The position numbers and the translations under genes are program-made. Below, one piece after another: positions 19,412 through 27,765 of a stretch of DNA of 64,000 nt; position 1 is the first letter of the stretch; each line of letters starts with the position of its first letter. Below the pieces are notes generated by a model, which did no database searches, had not been told where the DNA came from, and worked only from the letters and a program-made list of their open reading frames with translations. The stretch lies in contig CACKGK010000007.1 in the NCBI GenBank assembly GCA_902599665.1, positions 1 to 64,000 of the forward strand, read 5' to 3'. This stretch comes from an uncultured Pelagibacteraceae bacterium (GTDB lineage: Bacteria; Pseudomonadota; Alphaproteobacteria; Pelagibacterales; Pelagibacteraceae).

Positions 19412-20286
19412 ATTTAATTTCAAAACTACCAGGACCATTATTAATTTTTCTTGGTGCATTTTGTCTTAGTTTTGGAGGTTTAATAGTAAAATCGTTTGAA
19501 GGATCAACTTTATGGCAAATACTATTCTGGAGACAAGTTTTTTTTATAATAACTGTAACTATATTTTTATTCTTTAACTATAAAAAGAATGTATTTAGCA
19601 AAATTTATTTATCAGGAATTCCAGGATTAATTGGGGGAATTATTCTTGGTATTGGTTTCAGTAGTTATGTTTTTGCTATGTATAACACTACTGTTGCTAA
19701 TACTAATTTTATTATCCAGACGCAGACAATTTTTTTAGCAATTTTTGGTTATTTTTTTTTAAAAGAAAAAATTTCAAAAATAACACTAGCGTCAATTATT
19801 TTAGCAATATCAGGTTTAATACTTATGCTTGGAAATACCCTTTCAAGTGGTCAAATGTCAGGAAACATTGTTGCTTTTGTAATGCCTATTACATTTGCAA
19901 TTTTAATTTTAATTGTAAGAAAGTATCCGACTGTGGATATGGTACCTCTTCAACTAGTAGCAGGTATAGTTGCGATGATTATTGGTTTCTTAGCGTCAAC
20001 TAAAATTTCTATATCTTTATACGATATATTTTTAGCATTTTTATCAGGTACATTTCAAATAGGGCTTGGTTTTATATTTATAACAATTGGAGCTAAAAAA
20101 ACATTATCTGCAATGGTTGGCATAATTATGCTTACAGAGGCAATTTTAGGTCCTATGTGGGCATGGCTTTTTGTAAATGAAAATCCGTCATTTCACGTAT
20201 TAATTGGTGGTGGGATAATAATATTTGCAGTTTTTCTACAATTTGTCTCATCATTTAAAGGTGAAAATAAATATAATCCTCAATAA
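19408..20286 (+). CDS. DMT family (EamA) transporter
   Basis: A 292-residue polytopic protein with about ten hydrophobic helices in two EamA repeats, as in drug/metabolite permeases. The first repeat contains GLIGGIILGIGFSSYVFAMYNTTVANTNFI. It overlaps pxpC by 4 bp and ends on a TAATG junction with the next gene, so it may be co-expressed with 5-oxoprolinase. Substrate cannot be read from sequence. It is one of four DMT permeases in this window. Confidence 0.88.
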   Translation: MNLISKLPGPLLIFLGAFCLSFGGLIVKSFEGSTLWQILFWRQVFFIITVTIFLFFNYKKNVFSKIYLSGIPGLIGGIILGIGFSSYVFAMYNTTVANTNFIIQTQTIFLAIFGYFFLKEKISKITLASIILAISGLILMLGNTLSSGQMSGNIVAFVMPITFAILILIVRKYPTVDMVPLQLVAGIVAMIIGFLASTKISISLYDIFLAFLSGTFQIGLGFIFITIGAKKTLSAMVGIIMLTEAILGPMWAWLFVNENPSFHVLIGGGIIIFAVFLQFVSSFKGENKYNPQ

Positions 20287-21524
20287 TGAAATTAGCAATT
20301 ATAGGATCTGGTATTTCAGGTCTAAGTTCAGCATATTATCTTTCGAAAAAACATAAAGTTGATCTTTTTGAAAAAGATGACCACTTCGGTGGACATTCCC
20401 ATACAATAGACATCAAAATTCAAGATAATGTAATACCTGTAGATATAGGTTTCATTGTATTTAATAAAAAAACATATCCAAATTTAATAAATTTTTTTCA
20501 AGAAAATAATATAGCCATAGAAAAAAGTAATATGTCATTTTCAGTATCTGTTAGAGACTCAGAAATTGAATATTGTGGAAAAGGAATATCAGGAATTTTT
20601 AGTAATAAATTAAATCTATTAAATATAAAATTTTTAAAAATGTTTTTTACAATAATTGATTTTTACAAAAAGAGTGAAAACAAAAATTTTATCAATGAAA
20701 ACATTACTTTAGGAAAATATTTAGAAAAAATAAATGTTTCAGACTATTTCATAAAATTTCATATTATTCCAATGGTTTCAGCAATATGGTCAATGCCTCC
20801 TTATGAAGCAAAGCAAATGCCTTTAAGTTTTTTTTTAAAATTTTTCCAAAATCATGGTCTTTTTAAATTAAAAAATAGACCTCAATGGTTTACAGTTTCA
20901 AACAGAAGCAGAACATATGTAGATAAAATACTGAGTAAAATAAGTGGCGAATACTATAAAAATTACAACATAAATAAAATTAAAAGAATTCAATCTGGAG
21001 TCCAGGTTTATTATGGTGATAAAAATGAGTATTTTACTTATGACAAAGTTGTAATAGCTACACATGCTGATCAAGCTCTTTCAATAATTGAAGATCCGTA
21101 TGAAATTGAAAAAAAGATTTTGAGTAATTTTAAATATAAAACAAATGAGGCAGTTATTCATGAAGATATTAATTATATGCCAAAAAATAATAAAGCTTGG
21201 TGTTCTTGGAATTCATCAATAGAGTCTGAAAACAGCGAGCAAAATTCTATTACTTACTGGTTAAATTTATTACAGAATCTGAATATTTCTAAAAATATAT
21301 TTTTGACATTGAACCCTTATTCGAAAATACCTGAAGAAAAAATAATTAGACGGGTGCAATTTACACATCCATATTTTGATCAGAAAGCAATTAATAGTCA
21401 AAAGGATCTAAATTTAATTCAAAATAAAAAAAATATTTTATTTTGTGGAAGTTATTTTGGTTATGGTTTTCATGAAGATGGTATAAAATCATCATTAGAT
21501 ATGATGAATTATATTAATGTTTAA
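20286..21524 (+). CDS. FAD/NAD(P)-binding amine-oxidase-like oxidoreductase
   Basis: A 412-residue flavoprotein with the N-terminal dinucleotide fold GSGISGLSSAYYLSK, then DLFEKDDHFGGHSHT and the substrate-region VDIGFIVFNKKTYPNL seen in COG2907-type proteins. The C-terminal FAD-binding stretch FCGSYFGYGFHEDGIKSS is present. In many proteobacteria this family is next to DUF1365 and cyclopropane-fatty-acid-synthase genes, as here. In Rhodobacter similar clusters belong to light/singlet-oxygen responses and modified fatty acids. A role in fatty-acid modification is inferred from context. Confidence 0.85.
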   Translation: MKLAIIGSGISGLSSAYYLSKKHKVDLFEKDDHFGGHSHTIDIKIQDNVIPVDIGFIVFNKKTYPNLINFFQENNIAIEKSNMSFSVSVRDSEIEYCGKGISGIFSNKLNLLNIKFLKMFFTIIDFYKKSENKNFINENITLGKYLEKINVSDYFIKFHIIPMVSAIWSMPPYEAKQMPLSFFLKFFQNHGLFKLKNRPQWFTVSNRSRTYVDKILSKISGEYYKNYNINKIKRIQSGVQVYYGDKNEYFTYDKVVIATHADQALSIIEDPYEIEKKILSNFKYKTNEAVIHEDINYMPKNNKAWCSWNSSIESENSEQNSITYWLNLLQNLNISKNIFLTLNPYSKIPEEKIIRRVQFTHPYFDQKAINSQKDLNLIQNKKNILFCGSYFGYGFHEDGIKSSLDMMNYINV

Positions 21525-22293
21525 AAACTCAAAAATTTATACTGGGAAAGTAATTCATAGAAGATTTAAACCTAAAAATCACTATTTTAAATATAGCGTT
21601 TTTTCATTGTTGATTGACCTTGATGATTTAGAGGAAATAAATAAGAATATTTCGATATTTTCTTATAATAAATTTAATATTATAAGTTTTTTTGACAAAG
21701 ATCACGGTAATCGAGATGGAACATCTTTAAAAAATTGGGTTAAATATAATTTAAAAAATATTGGTATTGATGAAACAGAAGTAAAAGTTAAAGTATTGTG
21801 TTATCCAAGAATTTTTGGGTATGTATTTAATCCTTTAAGTGTTTTTTTTATTTATAATAAAGATAACAAAATAATTTCAATTTTCTATGAAGTTAAAAAT
21901 ACTTTTGGTGAACAGCATACTTATATTTTTAAAACGCAAGATACAGAGACTATAAAAAATAGCTGTACAAAAAAATTTCATGTATCGCCTTTCATAGAAA
22001 TGGAATGTATTTATAAATTTAGAGTAAACAAACCTTCTGATAAAATATCGGTTATAATTGACCAATCTGATAAAGAGGGTAAATTATTATTTGCATCACA
22101 AGACGGAATTGCAAAAGATTTAAGTAACAAAAATTTGTTCTTTTCTTATATTTTTCACCCATTAATGACATTCAAAGTTATTGTCGCAATCCATTATGAA
22201 GCATTTAAATTATGGTTAAAAGGAATAAAGTTTATAAAGAAAAAGCTAAGTATTAAAAATAATATTTCAGAAGAAAAAAATGAATTTGAATAA
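21517..22293 (+). CDS. DUF1365 family protein
   Basis: A 258-residue protein of unknown biochemical function, recognised by IYTGKVIHRRFKPKNHYFKY at the start, CYPRIFGYVFNPLSVFF in the middle, EVKNTFGEQHTY, and FHVSPFIEMECIYKF. The C-terminus has a hydrophobic, possibly membrane-associated segment. It overlaps the flavoprotein by 8 bp and the CFA-type gene by 14 bp, a conserved trio in proteobacteria, so it likely acts in the same lipid pathway. Confidence 0.88.
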   Translation: MFKNSKIYTGKVIHRRFKPKNHYFKYSVFSLLIDLDDLEEINKNISIFSYNKFNIISFFDKDHGNRDGTSLKNWVKYNLKNIGIDETEVKVKVLCYPRIFGYVFNPLSVFFIYNKDNKIISIFYEVKNTFGEQHTYIFKTQDTETIKNSCTKKFHVSPFIEMECIYKFRVNKPSDKISVIIDQSDKEGKLLFASQDGIAKDLSNKNLFFSYIFHPLMTFKVIVAIHYEAFKLWLKGIKFIKKKLSIKNNISEEKNEFE

Positions 22294-23452
22294 ATTATCA
22301 GACAAGATTGTTTTTAGCTCACTCAAATATATAAAACATGGTTCGTTAAATATAATCAATCATGATGGAAAAGAATATAATTTTGGAAATAGCAATGAAA
22401 GATTACATGCTCATTTAAAGATAAATAAACCAGGGATTACTCTAAAAATAATCAAAAATGGCAGCATCGGTTTAGCAGAAGCGTATATGGATAACAGTTT
22501 TGAAACGAAAAATTTAACCAACCTAATAGAATTAGCTGCCAAAAATATAAAAATAATACATAAATTTTCTGGATCCTTTGATATTGCAATATTTAACAAA
22601 ATCAAAAATTTTTTTATTAAAAATAATAAATCTAGAAGTAAAGAAAATATAAGAAAACATTACGATTTAGGAAATGAGTTCTTCTCCTTATGGCTTGATA
22701 AAACATTAACATATTCGAGTGCAATCTTTGAAGAGGGAAATGACTTAGAAAAAGCACAAATCAACAAATATAAGAAACTTTCAAATTTGGTAAAGCCTAA
22801 GTCTGGTGACAAAATGCTAGAGATAGGATGTGGTTGGGGAGGCTTTGCGGAATATATTGGAAAAAATTATGATGTAAAATTAGATTGTATTACTATTTCT
22901 AAAAAACAATATGAATTTTCCAAGGAAAGAATTCATAATATCGGTTTAAATGAGAAGATAAATATACAAATGTTAGACTTTAGAGATATTAAAAATAAAT
23001 ATAATTCAATTGCATCAATAGAAATGATCGAGGCTGTTGGCCATAACTATTTAAAAAATTATTTTAATACTATAAAGCAAAATCTAGTAGATAGTGGAAC
23101 AGCTGCAATACAAGCAATCACTATAGATGATAGTATTTACGAAAGGTATAAAAATAAGACTGATTTCATTCAAAAATACATTTTTCCTGGTGGTTTTTTA
23201 CCAAGCAAGAATGAGTTAATTTCTCTATCAAATCAAGCAGGACTCAAATTTGAACAATGTAGTTCTTACGGAGATCATTATTCAAATACACTTAGCATTT
23301 GGAGAGATGAATTTTTCAATAAGTGGGATCAAATATCATATCAAGGTTTTGATAACACTTTCAAAAGAATGTGGAATTTTTACTTGTCTTATTGCGAGGC
23401 TGGATTTAAATCCAAAAATATCGATTTAATACAATTTGCTCTTCAAAAGTAA
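22280..23452 (+). CDS. Cyclopropane-fatty-acyl-phospholipid synthase family methyltransferase
   Basis: A SAM-dependent methyltransferase acting on unsaturated acyl chains in membrane phospholipids. The 390-residue product has the family approach motif NIRKHYDLGNEFFSLWLD, the SAM loop MLEIGCGWGGFAEYIG, the active-site region SIEMIEAVGHNYL and YIFPGGFLPS. In the DUF1365/flavoprotein context it could be either a true cyclopropane synthase or a relative that methylates acyl chains for furan fatty acids. The sequence alone does not decide, so no symbol is given. Confidence 0.9.
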   Translation: MNLNKLSDKIVFSSLKYIKHGSLNIINHDGKEYNFGNSNERLHAHLKINKPGITLKIIKNGSIGLAEAYMDNSFETKNLTNLIELAAKNIKIIHKFSGSFDIAIFNKIKNFFIKNNKSRSKENIRKHYDLGNEFFSLWLDKTLTYSSAIFEEGNDLEKAQINKYKKLSNLVKPKSGDKMLEIGCGWGGFAEYIGKNYDVKLDCITISKKQYEFSKERIHNIGLNEKINIQMLDFRDIKNKYNSIASIEMIEAVGHNYLKNYFNTIKQNLVDSGTAAIQAITIDDSIYERYKNKTDFIQKYIFPGGFLPSKNELISLSNQAGLKFEQCSSYGDHYSNTLSIWRDEFFNKWDQISYQGFDNTFKRMWNFYLSYCEAGFKSKNIDLIQFALQK

Positions 23453-23456
23453 CTTT

Positions 23457-23993
23457 ATGAAATTAAAATATTTTTTATTGATAATAATCCCAGTATTGAT
23501 TACAAATTGCTCATCTAATCAAGGAATGAAACCAGAAGATTTTAAAAACCAAAAACCAAGACTTATAATTGAAGAGTATTTATCTGGAAATGTAAAAGCA
23601 TGGGGTATTTTACAAAATAGGTCAGGTAAAGTTACTCGACAGTTTTCTGCAGATTTGAATGGAAAGTGGGATGGAAAACAATTAATACTTGACGAAAAAT
23701 TTGTTTGGAACGATGGAGAAATTCAAAATAGGCAATGGACAATCAATAAAATTGATGAACATAACTATGAAGGCACTGCTGGAGATGTAGTTGGAACTGC
23801 AAAAGGTTTTTCTTATGGTCCTGCATTTAAGTTTGAATATGTACTGTTAGTTCCTGTAAAAGGAAGAGAAATGAAAATAACTTTTGATGATTGGATCTTT
23901 ATGCAAGATGAAAGAGTAGCAATTAATAGAGCAAAAATGACAAAGTTTGGTATTAAAGTTGCAGAATTAACTGTGATGTTTGTAAAAGATTAA
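23457..23993 (+). CDS. DUF3833 family lipoprotein
   Basis: About 178 residues with a lipoprotein-type signal: a hydrophobic stretch then LITNC, with Cys18 as the lipidation residue (Asn at -1 is slightly atypical). The mature part matches the DUF3833 pattern with YLSGNVKAWGILQNRSGKV and DEKFVWNDGEIQNRQWTI. The frame is open seven codons further up, but the ATG at 23457 gives the clean lipoprotein start just after the CFA-type stop. It completes the four-gene flavoprotein-DUF1365-CFA-DUF3833 unit and is probably envelope-located. Confidence 0.85.
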   Translation: MKLKYFLLIIIPVLITNCSSNQGMKPEDFKNQKPRLIIEEYLSGNVKAWGILQNRSGKVTRQFSADLNGKWDGKQLILDEKFVWNDGEIQNRQWTINKIDEHNYEGTAGDVVGTAKGFSYGPAFKFEYVLLVPVKGREMKITFDDWIFMQDERVAINRAKMTKFGIKVAELTVMFVKD

Positions 23994-23995
23994 AT

Positions 23996-24751
23996 TTATT
24001 TTTTTTGAAGCTTCGTCATTTTTCTTATCAAATATAAGTAGATCCCATTTGGCAAAATCTTAAAAAATTTTAATATTAAAAATAAACTTCTAGGAAAAGC
24101 TATTTCAAATGAATTTTTATTTATTAAACCATCATAAATCTGTTCAGCCGCATATTGTGTGGTTTTTAAAAATGGCATTTTAAATGTGTTTTTATCCGTA
24201 AGTCTTGTTTTGATAAATCCAGGGCTGACTAGACATACGCGAACATCATATCTTTGAAAATCAAGATATAAACTTTCTGCTAAATTAATAAGAGCTGCTT
24301 TTGCAGGCCCATAGGCAGTTGAATTTGGCAATCCTCTGTATCCTGCAGTAGAAGATACAATAGATATAACTCCTTGCCTTTTTTCTTTGTAATATTTTTC
24401 AACAGCTTTAATACAGTTTATGGTTCCAATATAATTCACATTTGTAACATCAATTATATTCTGAAGATCAAAATCCTTCTCTTTTTCAGGCTCATAAATT
24501 GCAGTAGAAAAAAAACAAATATCAACCTTGTTGTATTTCTCAACAATAGTTTTAAAAACTGAATGACATGCTTCATAATCAACAATATCTAATTTCAAAT
24601 AATCAATATTTTCATTTTTATCTGAAATATCTTTTAAGACTTCCTCACGTCTTGATGATATAATTACCTGCCATCCTTTATTTGCAAACTTTAATGCAAC
24701 TGCTTTTCCTATTCCACTGCTACCGCCAGTTATCCAAATTACTTTTTTCAT
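23996..24751 (-). CDS. Short-chain dehydrogenase/reductase
   Basis: A 251-residue classical SDR: GGSSGIGKAVALKFA nucleotide-binding loop, and an active site with SIVSSTAGYRG and YGPAK (Tyr and Lys present). The C-terminus is hydrophobic and basic (FPRSLFLILKFFKILP), suggesting membrane association, as in SDRs found next to CFA/DUF3833 genes elsewhere. It faces the lipid operon tail to tail with a 2-bp gap. Substrate unknown; an acyl-chain or lipid-linked substrate is inference from neighbourhood. Confidence 0.85.
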   Translation of the reverse strand: MKKVIWITGGSSGIGKAVALKFANKGWQVIISSRREEVLKDISDKNENIDYLKLDIVDYEACHSVFKTIVEKYNKVDICFFSTAIYEPEKEKDFDLQNIIDVTNVNYIGTINCIKAVEKYYKEKRQGVISIVSSTAGYRGLPNSTAYGPAKAALINLAESLYLDFQRYDVRVCLVSPGFIKTRLTDKNTFKMPFLKTTQYAAEQIYDGLINKNSFEIAFPRSLFLILKFFKILPNGIYLYLIRKMTKLQKK

Positions 24752-24788
24752 CTATTTTCTTTGTTTTATCTCATAAATTTTTATCGAC

Positions 24789-25082
24789 ATGCGACAAGAA
24801 TTGAATAGTATTAATTATATTGAGAACTATATCAACCATATGTTCAAAATTATAATCATATATGAGTTAATTTTCGTCGCGTTTTGGAATATTCTTTATT
24901 ATTCTAACTCTGGAGTAGAGAACTGGTTCCAAGAAAAAATTTTGACAGCCATCTTTGTGTTTCTATCTACCATGGCTTTAGGACTAACTTTAATTTATGT
25001 GATTTATTATAGTTTAAAAATTACGGGGCTATCAAAAATTTTAAAATCACTTAAAGATCCTAGAAAAAGCAATACACAATAA
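24789..25082 (+). CDS. Hypothetical small membrane protein (97 aa)
   Basis: I do not recognise a family. The protein has two hydrophobic segments (about residues 18-38 and 51-75) and a basic C-terminal tail (KILKSLKDPRKSNTQ). It begins with an ATG in the 37-bp-spaced region divergent from the SDR and ends just before the minus-strand DUF2256 gene. The clean helix pair and use of an otherwise empty interval argue for a real gene. Confidence 0.6.
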   Translation: MRQELNSINYIENYINHMFKIIIIYELIFVAFWNILYYSNSGVENWFQEKILTAIFVFLSTMALGLTLIYVIYYSLKITGLSKILKSLKDPRKSNTQ

Positions 25083-25211
25083 TTAATTACTAGAGGCGCA
25101 TCTCTTAGAGCAATACTTAACTTTTTCCCAATTAAGTTTCCATTTTTTTCTCCAAGAAAAAGGCTTGTTACAAACTTTGCATACCTTAGTTGGTAGGTTT
25201 TGTTTTTTCAT
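25083..25211 (-). CDS. DUF2256 zinc-ribbon-like mini-protein (42 aa)
   Basis: A 42-residue protein found by translating the minus strand. It has Cys11-x2-Cys14, a central PFSWRKKW motif and Cys34-x3-Cys38 (YCSKRC), which matches the DUF2256 pattern I know. The four cysteines suggest a bound zinc. It overlaps the end of the DUF393 gene by 26 bp and is the third gene of a photolyase-DUF393-DUF2256 series. DUF2256 is often seen next to photolyase-related genes of this family, so a linked role is likely, though biochemically unknown. Confidence 0.85.
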   Translation of the reverse strand: MKKQNLPTKVCKVCNKPFSWRKKWKLNWEKVKYCSKRCASSN

Positions 25212-25557
25212 TTAATTGTTTTCTGTTTTTTAAAAATAAGAAAAATGCAGCAATTTCATATATATAATGAAAAATAATAAATAAGGGTTTTATTGAAAAA
25301 ATTTTAGATAGGATTTTATATTTTGGTATTTTTGACCAAATTATAATAAATGCTTTAGCACCTCCAATAACTTCACCATCATTTATTACATGCAACCTTC
25401 TGAGCAACTCTTTTTGCGACTTAGATGTTATTTTTATAGCCTCATCATTATTTGTAATATCTATCCACTCCAAATCACTATTTGCAATTTTTTTATAATG
25501 ATTTATTTCCATTCTACAAATATTGCAAGAATCGTTAAAATAAACTTTAATTCCCAT
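25186..25557 (-). CDS. DUF393 (DCC family) thiol-disulfide oxidoreductase-like protein
   Basis: A 123-residue protein whose N-terminus reads [14 protein letters not shown], with Cys11-x2-Cys14 in the place of the DCC-family CPLC-type motif. GGAKAF in the middle also fits the family. The C-terminal third is hydrophobic. Members have a thioredoxin-like fold and presumed redox activity. It overlaps the upstream photolyase gene by 11 bp and the downstream DUF2256 gene by 26 bp, so all three are likely one transcript. Confidence 0.85.
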   Translation of the reverse strand: MGIKVYFNDSCNICRMEINHYKKIANSDLEWIDITNNDEAIKITSKSQKELLRRLHVINDGEVIGGAKAFIIIWSKIPKYKILSKIFSIKPLFIIFHYIYEIAAFFLFLKNRKQLNEKTKPTN

Positions 25558-27043
25558 AAGTATTATCTTTAATGAATTTGTTTGCTTCTGATAATATTAA
25601 TTTTTTTCTATTTTCTTTCATTTTATCAAAAATTCTTACCATCATAGACAACCTTGGATTTTTCAAAAAAAATTTTCTATTTCTATCTATGAAACGCCAA
25701 TAAAGACCATCCATAACATTACACCAGTTGCCCCTTTTAAAATCCATCATTTTCATAAAATAACTTGATCCACAGATATAAGGCTTAGTTGCGAAAATTC
25801 CACCATCACTAAACAAACCCATTCCATAAACATTTGGAACCATAACCCAATCAGATGAGTCCACAAACATTTCCATGAACCATTTATAAACTGATTTTGG
25901 TTCAACTTCGCATAAATTCATAATATTTGACAATATCATTAATCTTTCAATGTGGTGCGACCAACCAAATTTGCTAGCATTTTTAATTGCATGATCTAAA
26001 GGATCCAAACCAGTGCTGCCATCATAGAATGTATCTTTCATTTTTCTATTATGTTTAAAGAAATTTCCACTTTCCATTTCTTTACTATAATTTTGATATA
26101 TTCCTCTCATAAACTCTCTCCAACCAATTATTTGTCTTATATAACCTTCTAAAGAATTTAGTCTGACACTCTTACTATGGTGATAAGTCATTATTTTTTG
26201 AATGATAATGTCTGGCGTTATTAAACCTAGATTTAAATACGGACTAAGAGCACTGTGAAATAAAATATTATTTTTTTGATCAACAGCATCTTCGTAATCA
26301 CCAAATAGTTTTAACTTATCTTTAATAAAAAAATCTAATAATTTTGAAATATCTTTATATTCAGTTGCAAACCAAAATTTTTTGGTATCACCTGGATGTT
26401 TACTAAATAATTTTTCAATAATTGGTTTTAAACTTTTTGTATGTTTAGTTTCTTTAATTTCTGGAAATTTTGGTATTAAGATATTTTTTGGCAGTTTTTT
26501 TCTATTATCCTCATCAAAACTCCATTTTCCTCCCTCTGGTGTACCATCTTTGTTTAACAAAATGTTTAATCTCTCTCGCTTTTCTTTATAAAACTTTGCC
26601 ATAAAGGGTTTTTTTGTTTTTGATAAATATTTTTTAAAATCTTCACGACTATCTAAAAACATTGGCGATCGAATTATATTCCACTGAATATTTTGTTTTT
26701 TTAAAAAATTATTTATTTTTGTTTCAAAAAATTTATCCTCTATTTCAAAACTAGTTACTTCTTTTATCTTATTCATCTTTAACAATTTTTCTAATTTCTT
26801 CGTATAGTCCTTTTTAAAATCAGTAGAATCAATTTTTGAGTAATTAAGCTTAAATTTATTTTCCTTCAATTTATCCGCATAAGATCTCATTGAAGATAAA
26901 AATAGTAGAATTTTTAATTTATGATGTCTTTCATATGTACATAATTGGTAGTCTTCTGACATAAAAAATAGGTGGTCTTTTTTGAAGCGGTCGAGGTTTT
27001 TTAATGGAAATAACTGATTTCCAAGTATAAAAAATAATTTCAT
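25547..27043 (-). CDS. Photolyase-related protein (COG3046/PhrB-like cryptochrome-photolyase family)
   Basis: A 498-residue flavoprotein of the bacterial (6-4) photolyase-like branch, expected to bind FAD and perhaps a lumazine antenna. Family landmarks are the start FFILGNQLF, GWREFMRGIY, GWSHHIERLM, DSSDWVMVPNVYGMGLF, DGGIFATKPYI and LYWRF. The four cysteines that hold the 4Fe-4S cluster in PhrB are not evident. At the first position the text reads GLDPL rather than an M-x-CL type. The Cys-x2-Cys loop after MMDF is shortened to KRGNWC, with Cys441 near the fourth position. It may belong to a cluster-free subclade. First gene of an operon with DUF393 and DUF2256. Confidence 0.88.
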   Translation of the reverse strand: MKLFFILGNQLFPLKNLDRFKKDHLFFMSEDYQLCTYERHHKLKILLFLSSMRSYADKLKENKFKLNYSKIDSTDFKKDYTKKLEKLLKMNKIKEVTSFEIEDKFFETKINNFLKKQNIQWNIIRSPMFLDSREDFKKYLSKTKKPFMAKFYKEKRERLNILLNKDGTPEGGKWSFDEDNRKKLPKNILIPKFPEIKETKHTKSLKPIIEKLFSKHPGDTKKFWFATEYKDISKLLDFFIKDKLKLFGDYEDAVDQKNNILFHSALSPYLNLGLITPDIIIQKIMTYHHSKSVRLNSLEGYIRQIIGWREFMRGIYQNYSKEMESGNFFKHNRKMKDTFYDGSTGLDPLDHAIKNASKFGWSHHIERLMILSNIMNLCEVEPKSVYKWFMEMFVDSSDWVMVPNVYGMGLFSDGGIFATKPYICGSSYFMKMMDFKRGNWCNVMDGLYWRFIDRNRKFFLKNPRLSMMVRIFDKMKENRKKLILSEANKFIKDNTYGN

Positions 27044-27053
27044 TAATTATTAT

Positions 27054-27764
27054 ATGTCAGAAAAATATCTAATTGTCGGTGCGACAGGTTCTATCGGATC
27101 CAATTTAGCAGAGCAAATGTATTCTTCTGGTAAAGAAATTCATTTAGTTGGAAGAGATGAAAGTCAACTTAAAAATTTAGCTGAGAAATTGAACTCTTCT
27201 TATACTGTGGCAGATGTATTACACGAGGGGTTCGTGGATACAATTAAATCAGACATATCAGAAATCAAAGGTGTAGCATATTGTGTTGGGTCTATAGATT
27301 TGAAGCCTTTAAAGATGGCAACTGAGAATGATTTCAATAAATGTATGAAACTTAATTTTTATTCTGCGGTAGACTTAATCAAAGGATATCAAGATAACCT
27401 AAAACAAAATAATGGTTCAATTGTTTTATTTTCAACAGTTGCAGCTCAAAGAGGTTTTACAAATCATTCAATAATAGCATCAACCAAAGCGGCTATTGAG
27501 GGACTAACTGTATCATTAGCAGCTGAATTTGCTCCAAACATAAGAGTTAATAGTGTTGCTCTAAGTTTAACTAATTCTAAGATAGCTCAACCAATGTTAA
27601 AAAATACAGCAATTGCTCAAGGAATAGCTAAAGCCCACCCACTTAAAAGACTAGGTGAGGGTAAAGATGGAGCAGCTTTGGCAAAATTTTTACTTACCGA
27701 GGAAAGTTCCTGGGTAACGGGTCAAATAATTGCAGTTGATGGTGGAAGATCAAAACTTTCATAA
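27054..27764 (+). CDS. SDR-family protein with substituted catalytic tyrosine
   Basis: A 236-residue Rossmann-fold SDR with GATGSIGSNLAEQM at the N-terminus and the C-terminal SSWVTGQIIAVDGG. The Ser (FSTVAA, Ser127) and Lys145 positions are kept, but the residue four before the lysine is Ile141 instead of Tyr, in NHSIIASTKAA. Either this subfamily uses another residue or it is a non-classical or binding-only SDR. It is divergent from the photolyase gene with 10 bp between the ORF starts and overlaps the frame of the next gene's upstream region. Confidence 0.85.
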   Translation: MSEKYLIVGATGSIGSNLAEQMYSSGKEIHLVGRDESQLKNLAEKLNSSYTVADVLHEGFVDTIKSDISEIKGVAYCVGSIDLKPLKMATENDFNKCMKLNFYSAVDLIKGYQDNLKQNNGSIVLFSTVAAQRGFTNHSIIASTKAAIEGLTVSLAAEFAPNIRVNSVALSLTNSKIAQPMLKNTAIAQGIAKAHPLKRLGEGKDGAALAKFLLTEESSWVTGQIIAVDGGRSKLS

Positions 27765-27765
27765 A

